DNA from: Acidobacteriota bacterium
GTDB lineage: Bacteria; Acidobacteriota; Vicinamibacteria; Fen-336
Direction: 5' to 3'
Length of the DNA stretch: 57,625 bases
Assembly: GCA_003223555.1 (NCBI GenBank)
Contig: QHVM01000051.1
Span: 1 to 57,625, forward strand
Below, piece after piece: positions 16,350 through 24,074 of this stretch. The notes under the pieces were generated by a model that saw only the letters and a list, made by a program, of their open reading frames with translations, searched no databases and was not told where the DNA came from. The stretch's first letter is position 1. Each line of letters opens with the position of its first letter. Made by a program: the position numbers and the translations under genes.

Positions 16350-17684
16350 ATGATCCCGACCCTGGTTTATCCGCCGAGCCCGGCCGACGTTCAGCGCACC
16401 CTGTCGAAATACATCCTCGCCGACGGCTACGACCTCGTCTTCGACTTCGAGAAAAGCCACGGCTCGTGGGTCCACGACCGCCGAAGCGGCCGAGACCTGC
16501 TCGACTTCCTGAGCTTCTTCGGATCCAACCCGATCGGCTACAACCACCCCGGCATGAAGGACCCGGACTTCCTGCGGGTGCTGGTCCGGGTCGCCCAGCT
16601 CAAGCCCTCGCTGTCCGACATCTACAGCGTGGAATATGCCCAGGCGGTGGAGACCTTCGGGCGACTGGCGATCCCGCCCCACATGACCCATGCCTTCTTC
16701 ATCGAGGGCGGGACGATGGCGGTGGAGAATGCGCTGAAGGTCGCCTTCGACTGGAAGGTCCGCCGGAACCGGGCCCGGGGGATCGCGGGCGAGAAGGGCA
16801 CCCAGATCGTGCACCTGCGCGAGGCCTTCCACGGCCGCAGCGGATACACGCTGTCGCTCACCAACACCGATCCCGTCAAGACCGACTTCTTCCCGAAATT
16901 CCACTGGCCCCGGATCGACAACCCCAAGCTCCGCTTCCCGGTGACGCCGGAGGTGGAGGTGGACGTGAAGGCGGCCGAGGAGCGCGCGCTCGACCAGGTC
17001 CGCAAGGCCCTGGCCGACAACCCCGACGACATCGCGGCCATCATCGTGGAGCCGATCCAGGCCGAGGGAGGGGACAACCACTTCCGGCCCGAGTTCCTGC
17101 AGGGTCTCGAGCGCCTGGCCCGGCAGGGGGAATGCTTCTTCATCGTGGACGAGGTGCAGACGGGCATCGGCCTCACCGGGAGGATGTGGGCCCACGAGCA
17201 CTTCGGCCTGCGGCCCGACGCGCTGGCTTTCGGCAAGAAGACGCAGGTCTGCGGCTGCCTGGTCGGACCGCGGGTCGACGAGGAGCCGCAGAACGTCTTC
17301 AAGATCCCCTCGCGGATCAACTCCACGTTCGGCGGCAACCTCACCGACCTCGTGCGCTGCGCGCGGTTCCTCGAGATCATCCACGAGGAGCGCCTGGTGG
17401 ACAACGCACGGGTGGTGGGCGAGCACCTGCGGCGCGGCCTGGAGCGCGTGCAGGCAGAGCTGGGCGGCCTCATGACCAACGCCCGCGGCCGGGGGCTCAT
17501 GATCGCCTTCGACCTGCCCGGCCCCGAGCAGCGCGACCGGGCGCACAAGAAGATCGTGGCCGGCGGCCTGTTGCTGCTGAAGTGCGGCGTGCGCTCGATC
17601 CGCTTCCGTCCCGCCCTCAACCTGAGCGCCGCCGATGCCGACGCCGGCCTGGAGATCCTGCGCCGGAGCCTGAAGGAGCTGTGA
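16350..17684 (+). CDS. lat: L-lysine 6-aminotransferase
   Basis: The 444-residue class III aminotransferase matches L-lysine epsilon-aminotransferase, which turns lysine into 2-aminoadipate semialdehyde. Diagnostic segments are SFFGSNPIGYNHPGM, FIEGGTMAVENALKVAFDWKV, IVEPIQAEGGDNHF, VDEVQTGIGLTGRMWAHEHFG and FGKKTQVCG with the pyridoxal-phosphate lysine. It is followed after 34 bases by a small gene and then a DapB-like dehydrogenase, all on the same strand, suggesting a lysine or diamine catabolic unit rather than the beta-lactam or osmolyte settings known for lat. Confidence 0.88.
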   Translation: MIPTLVYPPSPADVQRTLSKYILADGYDLVFDFEKSHGSWVHDRRSGRDLLDFLSFFGSNPIGYNHPGMKDPDFLRVLVRVAQLKPSLSDIYSVEYAQAVETFGRLAIPPHMTHAFFIEGGTMAVENALKVAFDWKVRRNRARGIAGEKGTQIVHLREAFHGRSGYTLSLTNTDPVKTDFFPKFHWPRIDNPKLRFPVTPEVEVDVKAAEERALDQVRKALADNPDDIAAIIVEPIQAEGGDNHFRPEFLQGLERLARQGECFFIVDEVQTGIGLTGRMWAHEHFGLRPDALAFGKKTQVCGCLVGPRVDEEPQNVFKIPSRINSTFGGNLTDLVRCARFLEIIHEERLVDNARVVGEHLRRGLERVQAELGGLMTNARGRGLMIAFDLPGPEQRDRAHKKIVAGGLLLLKCGVRSIRFRPALNLSAADADAGLEILRRSLKEL

Positions 17685-17718
17685 GCGGCCGGGAGGCGCC
17701 CTCGAGGAGGAGGTACCG

Positions 17719-17934
17719 ATGATCGAGCGGGAAGCCGCGATCAAGATCTACAACGAGGCCCTGGGAGCCAAGGGAGCCAAGGGCCGGCTCGTGCGCGTGG
17801 CGCCCGAGGGCTTCTACGAGGTAACCCTGGAGGCGGGGGGCCGCTACTACACGACGCTGCTGCCGGTCTCGAGCACCGTCATCCTGGCCGCCGAGCCGGA
17901 GGAGGAAGTGCCGGCGCTGGAGGTCGAGCGCTAG
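17719..17934 (+). CDS. Small conserved-looking protein in the lat unit
   Basis: The 71-residue product is MIEREAAIKIYNEALGAKG at the start, followed by a beta-rich part (GRLVRVAPEGFYEVTLEAGG, then YYTTLLPVSSTVILAAEP). The acidic tail ends in VER. It has no signal peptide, membrane helix or cysteine. I do not recognise it. A strong AGGAGGAGG ribosome site precedes the ATG, and only 3 bases separate its stop from the next gene. Position suggests a regulator, chaperone or subunit for the enzymes on each side. Confidence 0.7.
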   Translation: MIEREAAIKIYNEALGAKGAKGRLVRVAPEGFYEVTLEAGGRYYTTLLPVSSTVILAAEPEEEVPALEVER

Positions 17935-17937
17935 CGG

Positions 17938-18975
17938 ATGGCCCGTCCGCTCAAGGTGGTGCACGTCGGCCTCGGCCCCATCGGCCAGGGCATCGCGCGC
18001 CTGGTGGCGGAGACGGAGGGGCTGCAGATCGTCGGCGCCACCGATCCTTTCCCGGACCATGCGGGCAAGGACCTCGGGCCGCTCCTCGGCCTCGCCCGGC
18101 GCCTGCGGGTCAAGGTCGACGGCAACCCGGAGCACTTCTTCCGCCGGGCGAGAGCGGACGTGGCGGTGCTCAGCACGTCGTCCGCCCTCAAGACGGTCAA
18201 GGCCCAGGTGGCCGCCCTCGTCCAGCGCGGCATGAACGTGGTCAGCACCTGCGAAGAGCTGGCCTTCCCCACCCCCGAGCGGGCGGCGACGTTCCGCGAG
18301 CTGGACCGCCTGGCCAAGCGGAAGAAGGTCACCGTGCTCGGCACCGGCGTCAACCCCGGCTATGCGATGGACGCCCTCGCCCTCGTGCTCACCGCTCCCT
18401 GTGCGCGCGTCGACCGGGTCGCGGTGACGCGGGTGGTCGACGCCGGCACCCGTCGCCTCCCGCTGCAGCGCAAGGTGGGCGCGGGACTCAACCTGAGCCA
18501 GTTCCGGCGCGCCATCACCGAGGGCACCGTCCGCCACGTCGGCCTCGTGGAGTCGGTGCACATGATCGCGGCCGCGCTGGGCTGGAAGCTCGACCGCGTG
18601 GAGGAGACGCTGGAGCCGGCGATCGCCCCCCGCGACCTCGACACCGAGTACCTGCGCATCCCGGCCGGGGCGGCGGCGGGGATCAAGCAGTACGCGCGGG
18701 GCTACCGCAACGGGGACGTGGCCATCAGCCTGGACCTGCAGATGTACGTGGGGGCGGAGAGCCCGCGTGACCATGTCCTCGTCGCCGGCCTCCCCCCCAT
18801 CGACATGACGATCAGCGGCGGCGTGGCCGGGGACGCCGCCACCGCGGCCATCGTGGTCAACGCCATCCCCAAGGTGCTCTCCGCCCCCGCCGGCGTGCTG
18901 ACGATGAAGGACCTGCCCCTCGTGCACCGCTACAACCCCGCCGAGGTCAAGTCCCGTCCGGCGAAGAAGCGCTAG
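17938..18975 (+). CDS. DapB-like amine dehydrogenase
   Basis: The 345-residue protein has an N-terminal Rossmann fold (VVHVGLGPIGQGIARLVAE) and a DapB-like core. The segments VLGTGVNPGYAMDALALVLT, VVDAGTRRLPLQRKVGAGL and KQYARGYRNGDVAISLDLQMYVGA fit the 2,4-diaminopentanoate dehydrogenase group better than true dihydrodipicolinate reductase, which is about 270 residues and has an HHxxK motif that I do not see. It lies 3 bases after the small protein and after lat, so an NAD(P)-linked dehydrogenase of a lysine-derived amine is the likely role. The exact substrate is unknown. Confidence 0.75.
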   Translation: MARPLKVVHVGLGPIGQGIARLVAETEGLQIVGATDPFPDHAGKDLGPLLGLARRLRVKVDGNPEHFFRRARADVAVLSTSSALKTVKAQVAALVQRGMNVVSTCEELAFPTPERAATFRELDRLAKRKKVTVLGTGVNPGYAMDALALVLTAPCARVDRVAVTRVVDAGTRRLPLQRKVGAGLNLSQFRRAITEGTVRHVGLVESVHMIAAALGWKLDRVEETLEPAIAPRDLDTEYLRIPAGAAAGIKQYARGYRNGDVAISLDLQMYVGAESPRDHVLVAGLPPIDMTISGGVAGDAATAAIVVNAIPKVLSAPAGVLTMKDLPLVHRYNPAEVKSRPAKKR

Positions 18976-18984
18976 CCCTCGTTG

Positions 18985-19095
18985 CCTTCAACGCAGAGGC
19001 CGCAGAGGAGAACGGAAAGGCCGCAGAGACTGAAAACTTTCCTTCTCTGCGTCCTCGAGGTCTGTTCGTCATCTCTGCGACCTCTGCGTTGAAGG
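18985..19095. repeat. Long imperfect inverted repeat, possible terminator
   Basis: The left arm 18985-19008 (CCTTCAACGCAGAGG...) and right arm 19072-19095 (...CCTCTGCGTTGAAGG) match at 22 of 24 positions when folded. Two more GCAGAG/CTCTGC units lie inside (19021-19029 and 19044-19051), so a branched structure is possible. It fills the space between two convergent genes and could stop transcription from both sides. The GCAGAGG-rich design suggests a dispersed repeat family. Confidence 0.75.
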
Positions 19096-19108
19096 GCCGG
19101 TGCGGGGT

Positions 19109-19384
19109 CTAGCGGGACTGGATGTAGGCGCGGAGGCGGCGCTGGTCGCGCGGATCGATACCGATGAACTCCACTCCGACCTCGTAGCCGCCGCGGGACG
19201 CGGGGCGGCACCGGCGGACCTCGCCCTGCACCCACACCGTCTCCCCGTCGAGGTCGAGGGCGAAGTCGTGGATCTCGCCCTCCACCAGCGCGGCCTGCAG
19301 CTGCAGCAGCGCGCCCCCGAGGCTGAGGTCGAGGAGCCGGCCGGGCACCTCCGCGCGGGCGGTGCCGCGCAGGCGCGGCTTCAT
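19109..19384 (-). CDS. PilZ-domain protein, canonical motifs
   Basis: The 91-residue protein is a single PilZ domain, which binds cyclic di-GMP. Both binding motifs are visible: R-G-T-A-R (RxxxR) near residue 6 and LLDLSLGGALL (DxSxxG) near 20. The end VGVEFIGIDPRDQRRLRAYIQ is typical. Its ATG overlaps the stop of the upstream PilZ gene, so the two are made together. The window also has a diguanylate cyclase that could supply the ligand. Confidence 0.85.
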   Translation of the reverse strand: MKPRLRGTARAEVPGRLLDLSLGGALLQLQAALVEGEIHDFALDLDGETVWVQGEVRRCRPASRGGYEVGVEFIGIDPRDQRRLRAYIQSR

Positions 19385-19719
19385 CGCGAGCTCCCGCCCT
19401 CCCGCTCCAGGAACGCCTCGAGCAGGCTCTGGTCCTCGGGATCCATGGCGAGGAAGTCGACGTTCACGCGGTAGCCACCCTCGCCCTCGCCGGCCGGCTC
19501 CACCTGAACCACCCGAGCCTTGAGGTCGACCGACCCGCGGCCGAGGCTCAGCGTCAGGTCGCAGAGAGAGCCGAGGGCCAGCGGGAGGGGCAGCTCGAGG
19601 GTGGCCGCGCTCTCCTCGAGCCCGACTACCTTGAACTCGGCGAGCACCGTCGCCCGTCCGACCGCGCGCCCCTCGAGCCGGATGCGGGGATGGCGCCGGC
19701 GTTCTTCGCCCTGAGTCAT
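19381..19719 (-). CDS. PilZ-like protein lacking the DxSxxG motif
   Basis: The 112-residue protein has the PilZ fold, with an N-terminal RRHPR (RxxxR) but VGLEESAATLEL where DxSxxG should be, so the aspartate and glycine are missing. The C-terminus YRVNVDFLAMDPEDQSLLEAFL matches its partner. It may bind the partner or a different ligand rather than cyclic di-GMP. It is the first of the overlapping pair. A minus-strand TAGAAT (19772-19767) could drive both, with a leader of about 40 bases. Confidence 0.75.
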   Translation of the reverse strand: MTQGEERRRHPRIRLEGRAVGRATVLAEFKVVGLEESAATLELPLPLALGSLCDLTLSLGRGSVDLKARVVQVEPAGEGEGGYRVNVDFLAMDPEDQSLLEAFLEREGGSSR

Positions 19720-19810
19720 CGGACCCGAGCGCGGCCCAGTCGCGGACGCTCCATGGAAGCGCGGCCATTCTAGGGAGGCCGCGCCGGCAAAGCAAGGACG
19801 GCAGGTGAGC

Positions 19811-19816
19811 TATACT
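19811..19816 (+). promoter_or_regulatory. -10 element TATACT
   Basis: TATACT lies 21 bases before the chosen GTG at 19838 and would give a leader of about 15 bases. The earlier GTG at 19805 would be upstream of transcription. Confidence 0.45.
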
Positions 19817-19837
19817 CCGGCCCGATCGAGTGCGGGA

Positions 19838-21490
19838 GTGAAGGGAACCCTCGCCGAAGGCGTGCTTCCGGGCGTCCTGCGCGAGCTGTACGTGGGGCGG
19901 AGGACCGGCGTCCTCCGCTTCGTCCAGGGCGACGCGCGCCGCACCGTCCGCTTCGTCAAGGGCAGCATCGTCCACGCCACCAGCGAGCGGGCGGATGAGC
20001 GCCTGGGCGAGGTGCTCGTGCGCCTCGGCCGGCTGTCCCAGGCCGACCTCGACCGCGCCACCGAAGCGGTCGTGCGCGACCACAAGCGGCTGGGCGCGGT
20101 CCTCACCGAGATGGGCCTGTTCGACCGCAACCGGCTCGAGGACGCCCTGGCCGTGCACGCCCACGAGATCCTGCTCCGGATCTTCGAGGCTTCCGCGGAG
20201 GGAAGCTACGAGTTCGAGCCCGCGGAGAGCGAGATCGCGCCCCCGGGCGAGTTCACCCTCAAGCTCTCCACCGGCGAGATCATCCTGGAGGCGGTGCGGC
20301 GGGTCCAGGATCCCGACGTCGTGCGCTACGCCCTGGGCGACATCGACCGCGTGATGGCCCTCTCCAGCGACCCGCTCCTGCGCTTCCAGCGCATCACGCT
20401 CAGCCCGACCGACGGGTACATCCTCTCCCGCATCGACGGCACGCTGAGCGCCCGCGAGGTCATCCAGCTCATCCCCGTGCCGGCGGAGGACGTGCAACGG
20501 AGCCTCTTCGGCCTGTTGTGCACCGGGGTCGTGGAACAGGCGGCCGGCCCTCCCAAGAAGGCGGCCAGGCCGGCGGCATTCCGGCCGCTCCCGCCCGCGG
20601 CCCGGTCCGAGCCCCCGCGCCCGGCGGGCGCGTCTCCCGCCGCCGCGGCCCCCGTCCCCGCATCCGCGCCGCCCGCGGAGCCGGCGGTGGCTCGCGCCTC
20701 GGCCGACACCGAGGCTAGAAGGCGGGAGATCGTGCAGGCCTACGAGACGCTGCGCACCAAGACCCACTTCGAGGTCCTCGGCATCGAGCGCGCCGCGACC
20801 GAGGCCCAGGTCAAGGAGGCCTACTTCGGTCTCGCCAAGCGGTTCCACCCCGATACGCACCATGCTCCGAACATGGCCGACCTCCGCGACAAGCTGGAGG
20901 CGGTGTTCATCCGGCTGGGCGAGGCGTACGAGGTCCTGCGCAACCCGCGCAGCCGCGGCGCCTACGAGAGCGATCTGGCCAGCCGCAGCCCGCGGCCCGT
21001 CCCCCCGCCGCCCGCCCCGACCGCGGGTCCTGCGCCGGCCGTCCCTCCCGCCGCTCCCCCTCCTGCCGTGGATCCCGCGGCCGCCGTGCAATCGCTGCGG
21101 CGGGCGCAGAAGTACCTGGCCGAAGAGAAATACTGGGACGCGATCCAGCTCCTCGAGGCGGCGGTGCCCGCCCTCGAGGGCAAGCCGAAGCAGCGGGCGC
21201 GGCTGGACCTGGCCCGTGCCTACACCAAAAACCCCAACTGGGTGCGCCAGGCCGAAGAGACCCTGCACGAAGTCATCCGGGACGACCCCCGGAACAGCGA
21301 CGCCTACCTCGCGCTCGGGCAGATCTACAAGGCGGGGGGCCTGCGCAGCCGGTCGCTCGGCATGTTCCGCAAGGTCGTCGAGCTGCGGCCCGACCACGAA
21401 GCGGCGCTCGCGGAGCTGGCCGCTTTGGGGCCCGAGCCGGAGGCGACGGAATCGGGCGGCTTCCTCAAGAAGCTCTTCGGCCGACGATGA
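19838..21490 (+). CDS. DUF4388, J-domain and TPR protein
   Basis: The 550-residue protein combines an N-terminal DUF4388 domain (VKGTLAEGVLPGVLRELYVGRRTGVLRF), a helical middle part, a Pro/Ala-rich linker, a J domain (about 308-370, with the HPD motif in AKRFHPDTHH near 337), a second Pro-rich linker, and C-terminal TPR-like helices. The HPD motif implies it can recruit and stimulate DnaK. I chose GTG 19838 because DUF4388 proteins usually begin with this KGTL segment and because a TATACT lies 21 bases before it. The last residues overlap the next gene. Confidence 0.85.
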   Translation: MKGTLAEGVLPGVLRELYVGRRTGVLRFVQGDARRTVRFVKGSIVHATSERADERLGEVLVRLGRLSQADLDRATEAVVRDHKRLGAVLTEMGLFDRNRLEDALAVHAHEILLRIFEASAEGSYEFEPAESEIAPPGEFTLKLSTGEIILEAVRRVQDPDVVRYALGDIDRVMALSSDPLLRFQRITLSPTDGYILSRIDGTLSAREVIQLIPVPAEDVQRSLFGLLCTGVVEQAAGPPKKAARPAAFRPLPPAARSEPPRPAGASPAAAAPVPASAPPAEPAVARASADTEARRREIVQAYETLRTKTHFEVLGIERAATEAQVKEAYFGLAKRFHPDTHHAPNMADLRDKLEAVFIRLGEAYEVLRNPRSRGAYESDLASRSPRPVPPPPAPTAGPAPAVPPAAPPPAVDPAAAVQSLRRAQKYLAEEKYWDAIQLLEAAVPALEGKPKQRARLDLARAYTKNPNWVRQAEETLHEVIRDDPRNSDAYLALGQIYKAGGLRSRSLGMFRKVVELRPDHEAALAELAALGPEPEATESGGFLKKLFGRR

Positions 21491-21672
21491 CCGCCGCTTT
21501 CCCGCGGCGGTGCCGCGCCTGCGGGCGCGAGATCCGGGAGGCGGCCGCGGTCGGCTGGGAGTGCGAGTGTGGGGTCGTGGTGTGCACGGACATCGAGTGC
21601 TTCGGGGAGTTCTTCAAGCAGGTCGCGGCGGGAGAAGGCACGCGGTGCCTCACCTGCGGGCTGGTGATGTGA
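21487..21672 (+). CDS. Small zinc-ribbon protein
   Basis: The 61-residue protein has four pairs or near-pairs of cysteines: CRACGREI, CECGVVVC, the single Cys in IECFGEFF, and CLTCG at the end. These can form one or two zinc sites of ribbon or treble-clef type. It has no signal peptide. Its ATG overlaps the stop of the J-domain gene and its own stop overlaps the GTG of the next gene, so all three are translated in a chain. A role as a small adaptor for the J-domain protein is possible. Confidence 0.7.
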   Translation: MTAAFPRRCRACGREIREAAAVGWECECGVVVCTDIECFGEFFKQVAAGEGTRCLTCGLVM

Positions 21673-22469
21673 GCCGCGGCCGGGTCGCGCGGCGGTGGGC
21701 GCTCGGGGTGGGGCTGACGCTCGTTCCGGCCCTCCCCGTCCGCGCCGACGTGTTCATCCTCCTCACCGGAGACCGCATCACCGGCAAGCCGGTCCTCGAG
21801 GGCAAGCGCAACGTCACCGTGCAGACCCCTTTCGGCCGCCTGGTCATCCCCCGCGCCCGCATCGAGCGCATCATCCGCCCCGACGGCCGCGTGGAGGCAG
21901 TGAACCGCCCGCTCATCGAATCCGCCACCTCCCCGATCCCGCTGCCCGGCCCTCCCGCTCCCCGCTCGCGCCTGGTGCTCGTGGTGCAGGGCCAGACCTT
22001 CTTCCAGGGATGGGACCCCAAGGACGCGGCGCGCGTCGATCCCAGCCTGCGCCTCGAGGTGCGGCTCGACGAGGAGACGGTCGCGTCCTGGGTGGACGGC
22101 AAGGTCGATCCGGAGCTGCCCGGCGCCGTGCTCAACACCTTTTCCTTCGCGCCCGAGGATGCGGCAGCCTTCGCCGGCCCGGGGGTCGAGCTGGCCCCCG
22201 CCGAGGTGCAGCCCGGCCGGGTGGTGCTGAAGATCGGCCTGGCTCCGGAGTCGGCCCGTCACAAGCTGCGTCTCGCCTACCAGGTCAACGAAGCCGACCG
22301 CGAGCACCCCGCCTGGCGCGACCGCGCCCAGGCCACGGCCGACGTCGAGCTGCATCCCGATACGCCGACGATCGTCCAGGTGCGGCAGGACCGCGGCCGC
22401 ATGGAGTTCTCGGGGCGGCGGATGAAGAACGTGGAGACCTTCCGCATCGACCTGTCCGCCGCGCCTTGA
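21669..22469 (+). CDS. Exported protein of unknown function
   Basis: The 266-residue product has a signal peptide (GTG start; RRWALGVGLTLVPALPVRADV, cleavage near 24). Next comes a small beta domain (LLTGDRITGKPVLEGKRNVTVQTPFGRLVIP, key residues about 27-58), like the Sm-like domains of other exported proteins. The remainder looks like a cohesin-like or other beta-sandwich domain ending NVETFRIDLSAAP. I do not recognise the full-length family. The GTG overlaps the zinc-ribbon stop (GTGA). Confidence 0.65.
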   Translation: MSRGRVARRWALGVGLTLVPALPVRADVFILLTGDRITGKPVLEGKRNVTVQTPFGRLVIPRARIERIIRPDGRVEAVNRPLIESATSPIPLPGPPAPRSRLVLVVQGQTFFQGWDPKDAARVDPSLRLEVRLDEETVASWVDGKVDPELPGAVLNTFSFAPEDAAAFAGPGVELAPAEVQPGRVVLKIGLAPESARHKLRLAYQVNEADREHPAWRDRAQATADVELHPDTPTIVQVRQDRGRMEFSGRRMKNVETFRIDLSAAP

Positions 22470-22494
22470 CACTGCCGGGCGGGGCTCCTACGCT
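22466..22494 (+). promoter_or_regulatory. Sigma-70 promoter, leaderless
   Basis: TTGACA (22466-22471), 17 bases, TACGCT (22489-22494), then 6 bases to the ATG at 22501. The -35 is perfect and the spacing ideal, and the transcript would begin exactly on the start codon. Confidence 0.7.
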
Positions 22495-22500
22495 CGGGAC

Positions 22501-23094
22501 ATGGACGGCCCGGTCTGGACGAGCATCGTCCCCTCTCTCGCGATGGGAATCGGCCTGGCCGCCTGCGCCGGCCTGCGGGCGTGGCTGCCGCTCCTGCTCG
22601 CCGGCCTCCTGGCCCGCGCCGGCGTCCTCCAGCTCGGGCCGTCGTTCCGGTTCATCGCTTCCAACGAGGCCCTGATCCTCTTCGGCGTCGCCACCCTCGT
22701 CGAGATGCTCGGCGACAAGGTGCCGGCGGTGGACCACGCGCTCGACGCCCTGTCGACGTTCTTGCGGCCCGCGGCCGGCTCGTTGCTGGCGGCCTCGGTG
22801 ATGTGGAAGATCCCCGATCCGCTGACCGCGCTCGCCCTCGGGGTGGCGGTGGGCGCGCCCACGTCGCTCGTGCCCCACGCGGCGAAGTCGACGCTGCGCG
22901 CGGCGTCGACCGCCTTCACCGGCGGCCTCGCCAACCCCGTGCTGAGCCTCATCGAGGACCTGGCCGCGGTGCTCCTGTTCGTCCTCACGGTCGTCATCCC
23001 GGTGGCCGTGGCCCTCGCGATCCTGCTGGTGGCCGGCCTCGTGCTGCGGCGCGTGGCCCGGCGGCGCCTCCGCTCGACCGTCCCCGTCACGTGA
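22501..23094 (+). CDS. DUF4126 membrane protein
   Basis: The 197-residue protein has five or so membrane helices and the DUF4126 pattern: an N-terminal GIGLAACAGLRAWLPLLLAGLLAR, then a FEMLGDKVPAVDHALDAL-like stretch (here LVEMLGDKVPAVDH), and ASVMWKIPDPLTALALGVAVG. The family function is unknown. Transcription seems to begin at the ATG itself. Its stop overlaps the GTG of the VWFA gene (GTGA), so the two form a coupled pair. Confidence 0.8.
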   Translation: MDGPVWTSIVPSLAMGIGLAACAGLRAWLPLLLAGLLARAGVLQLGPSFRFIASNEALILFGVATLVEMLGDKVPAVDHALDALSTFLRPAAGSLLAASVMWKIPDPLTALALGVAVGAPTSLVPHAAKSTLRAASTAFTGGLANPVLSLIEDLAAVLLFVLTVVIPVAVALAILLVAGLVLRRVARRRLRSTVPVT

Positions 23095-24074
23095 TCCGGC
23101 CCCTGGCCGTCGCCATCGCCGCGGGGGCGCTCCTGTGTCCGGCCGCGGCTCCCGCCCAGGCTCCGTCTCCTCCCTCGCCCGCGCCGTCGGTGCGTCCGTT
23201 CACCCTCGAGGTCGACGTCGACGTCGTCTCGGTGACGGCCGTCGTGCACGACAAGGCGGGACGGTTCGTGCGGGGCCTGGGGCCGAAGGACATCGAGGTC
23301 TACGAGGACGGCGTGCGCCAGGACGTCTCGTACTTCCGCGAGGTCTCCGGCCCGCAAGCGGAAAAGATCCCGCTCTCGGTGGTGCTGGTCCTGGACGCCA
23401 GCGGCAGCATGCGCAACAACATGCACTTCCTGCAGGAAGCGGCCACCACGTTCGTGCACAAGCTCGAGGACGTGGACTCCGCCCTCGTCGTCGACTTCAA
23501 CGAAGGGGTCCGGGGCAGCGTCGACTTCACCGGCGACACCGACCGGCTGGAGCAGTTCGTGGAGGCCCTCCAGGCCTGGGGCGGCACCGCGCTCTACGAC
23601 GCGATCCAGTACGGGCTCGCCCGGATCAAGGACCAGCCGGGGCGCAAGGCGATCATCGTCTTCACGGACGGGGCCGACAACCGCAGCAGCATCGGCGAGA
23701 GCGAGCTGCTCGACTATGCGCGCTCCGTGGAGGCCACCGTCTACTGCGTGGGGATCCGGGGCGAGTCGGGCCTGCTCGCGCGGAGCCCCCGCGGCTTCAT
23801 GCGCAAGCTGGCCAAGGAGACCGGCGGAGAGTTCTTCTTCCCGGACCGCGTGGGTGACCTCATCAAGGTCTTCGCCGGCATCTCCGACGAGCTGCACAAC
23901 CACTACCTGCTCGCCTACGCACCGAAGCGGACCGCCGACGGCACGTGGCGGACGATCGAGGTGCGGCTCAAGCAGCCGGAGGCCGAGATCCGGGTGCGCA
24001 AGGGCTACTTCGCGGTGAGGCGCCGCCGCCCCGCCGCATCGCCGTCTCCTACATCCTCGTCACCATCTCCCTGA
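23091..24074 (+). CDS. Secreted VWFA protein of the acidobacterial type
   Basis: The 327-residue protein has a signal peptide (VIRPLAVAIAAGALLCPAAAPAQA), then a short beta domain with DKAGRFVRGLGPKDIEVYEDGVRQ, then a von Willebrand factor A domain. The metal site DASGSM is intact near residue 101, and the later Thr and Asp positions (FTGDTDR, FTDGADN) also fit. This is the VWFA-related acidobacterial domain, abundant in that phylum. It probably mediates protein-protein contacts outside the inner membrane. It is co-translated with the DUF4126 protein. Its 3' end overlaps the convergent NRAMP-like gene by 26 bases. Confidence 0.9.
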   Translation: MIRPLAVAIAAGALLCPAAAPAQAPSPPSPAPSVRPFTLEVDVDVVSVTAVVHDKAGRFVRGLGPKDIEVYEDGVRQDVSYFREVSGPQAEKIPLSVVLVLDASGSMRNNMHFLQEAATTFVHKLEDVDSALVVDFNEGVRGSVDFTGDTDRLEQFVEALQAWGGTALYDAIQYGLARIKDQPGRKAIIVFTDGADNRSSIGESELLDYARSVEATVYCVGIRGESGLLARSPRGFMRKLAKETGGEFFFPDRVGDLIKVFAGISDELHNHYLLAYAPKRTADGTWRTIEVRLKQPEAEIRVRKGYFAVRRRRPAASPSPTSSSPSP

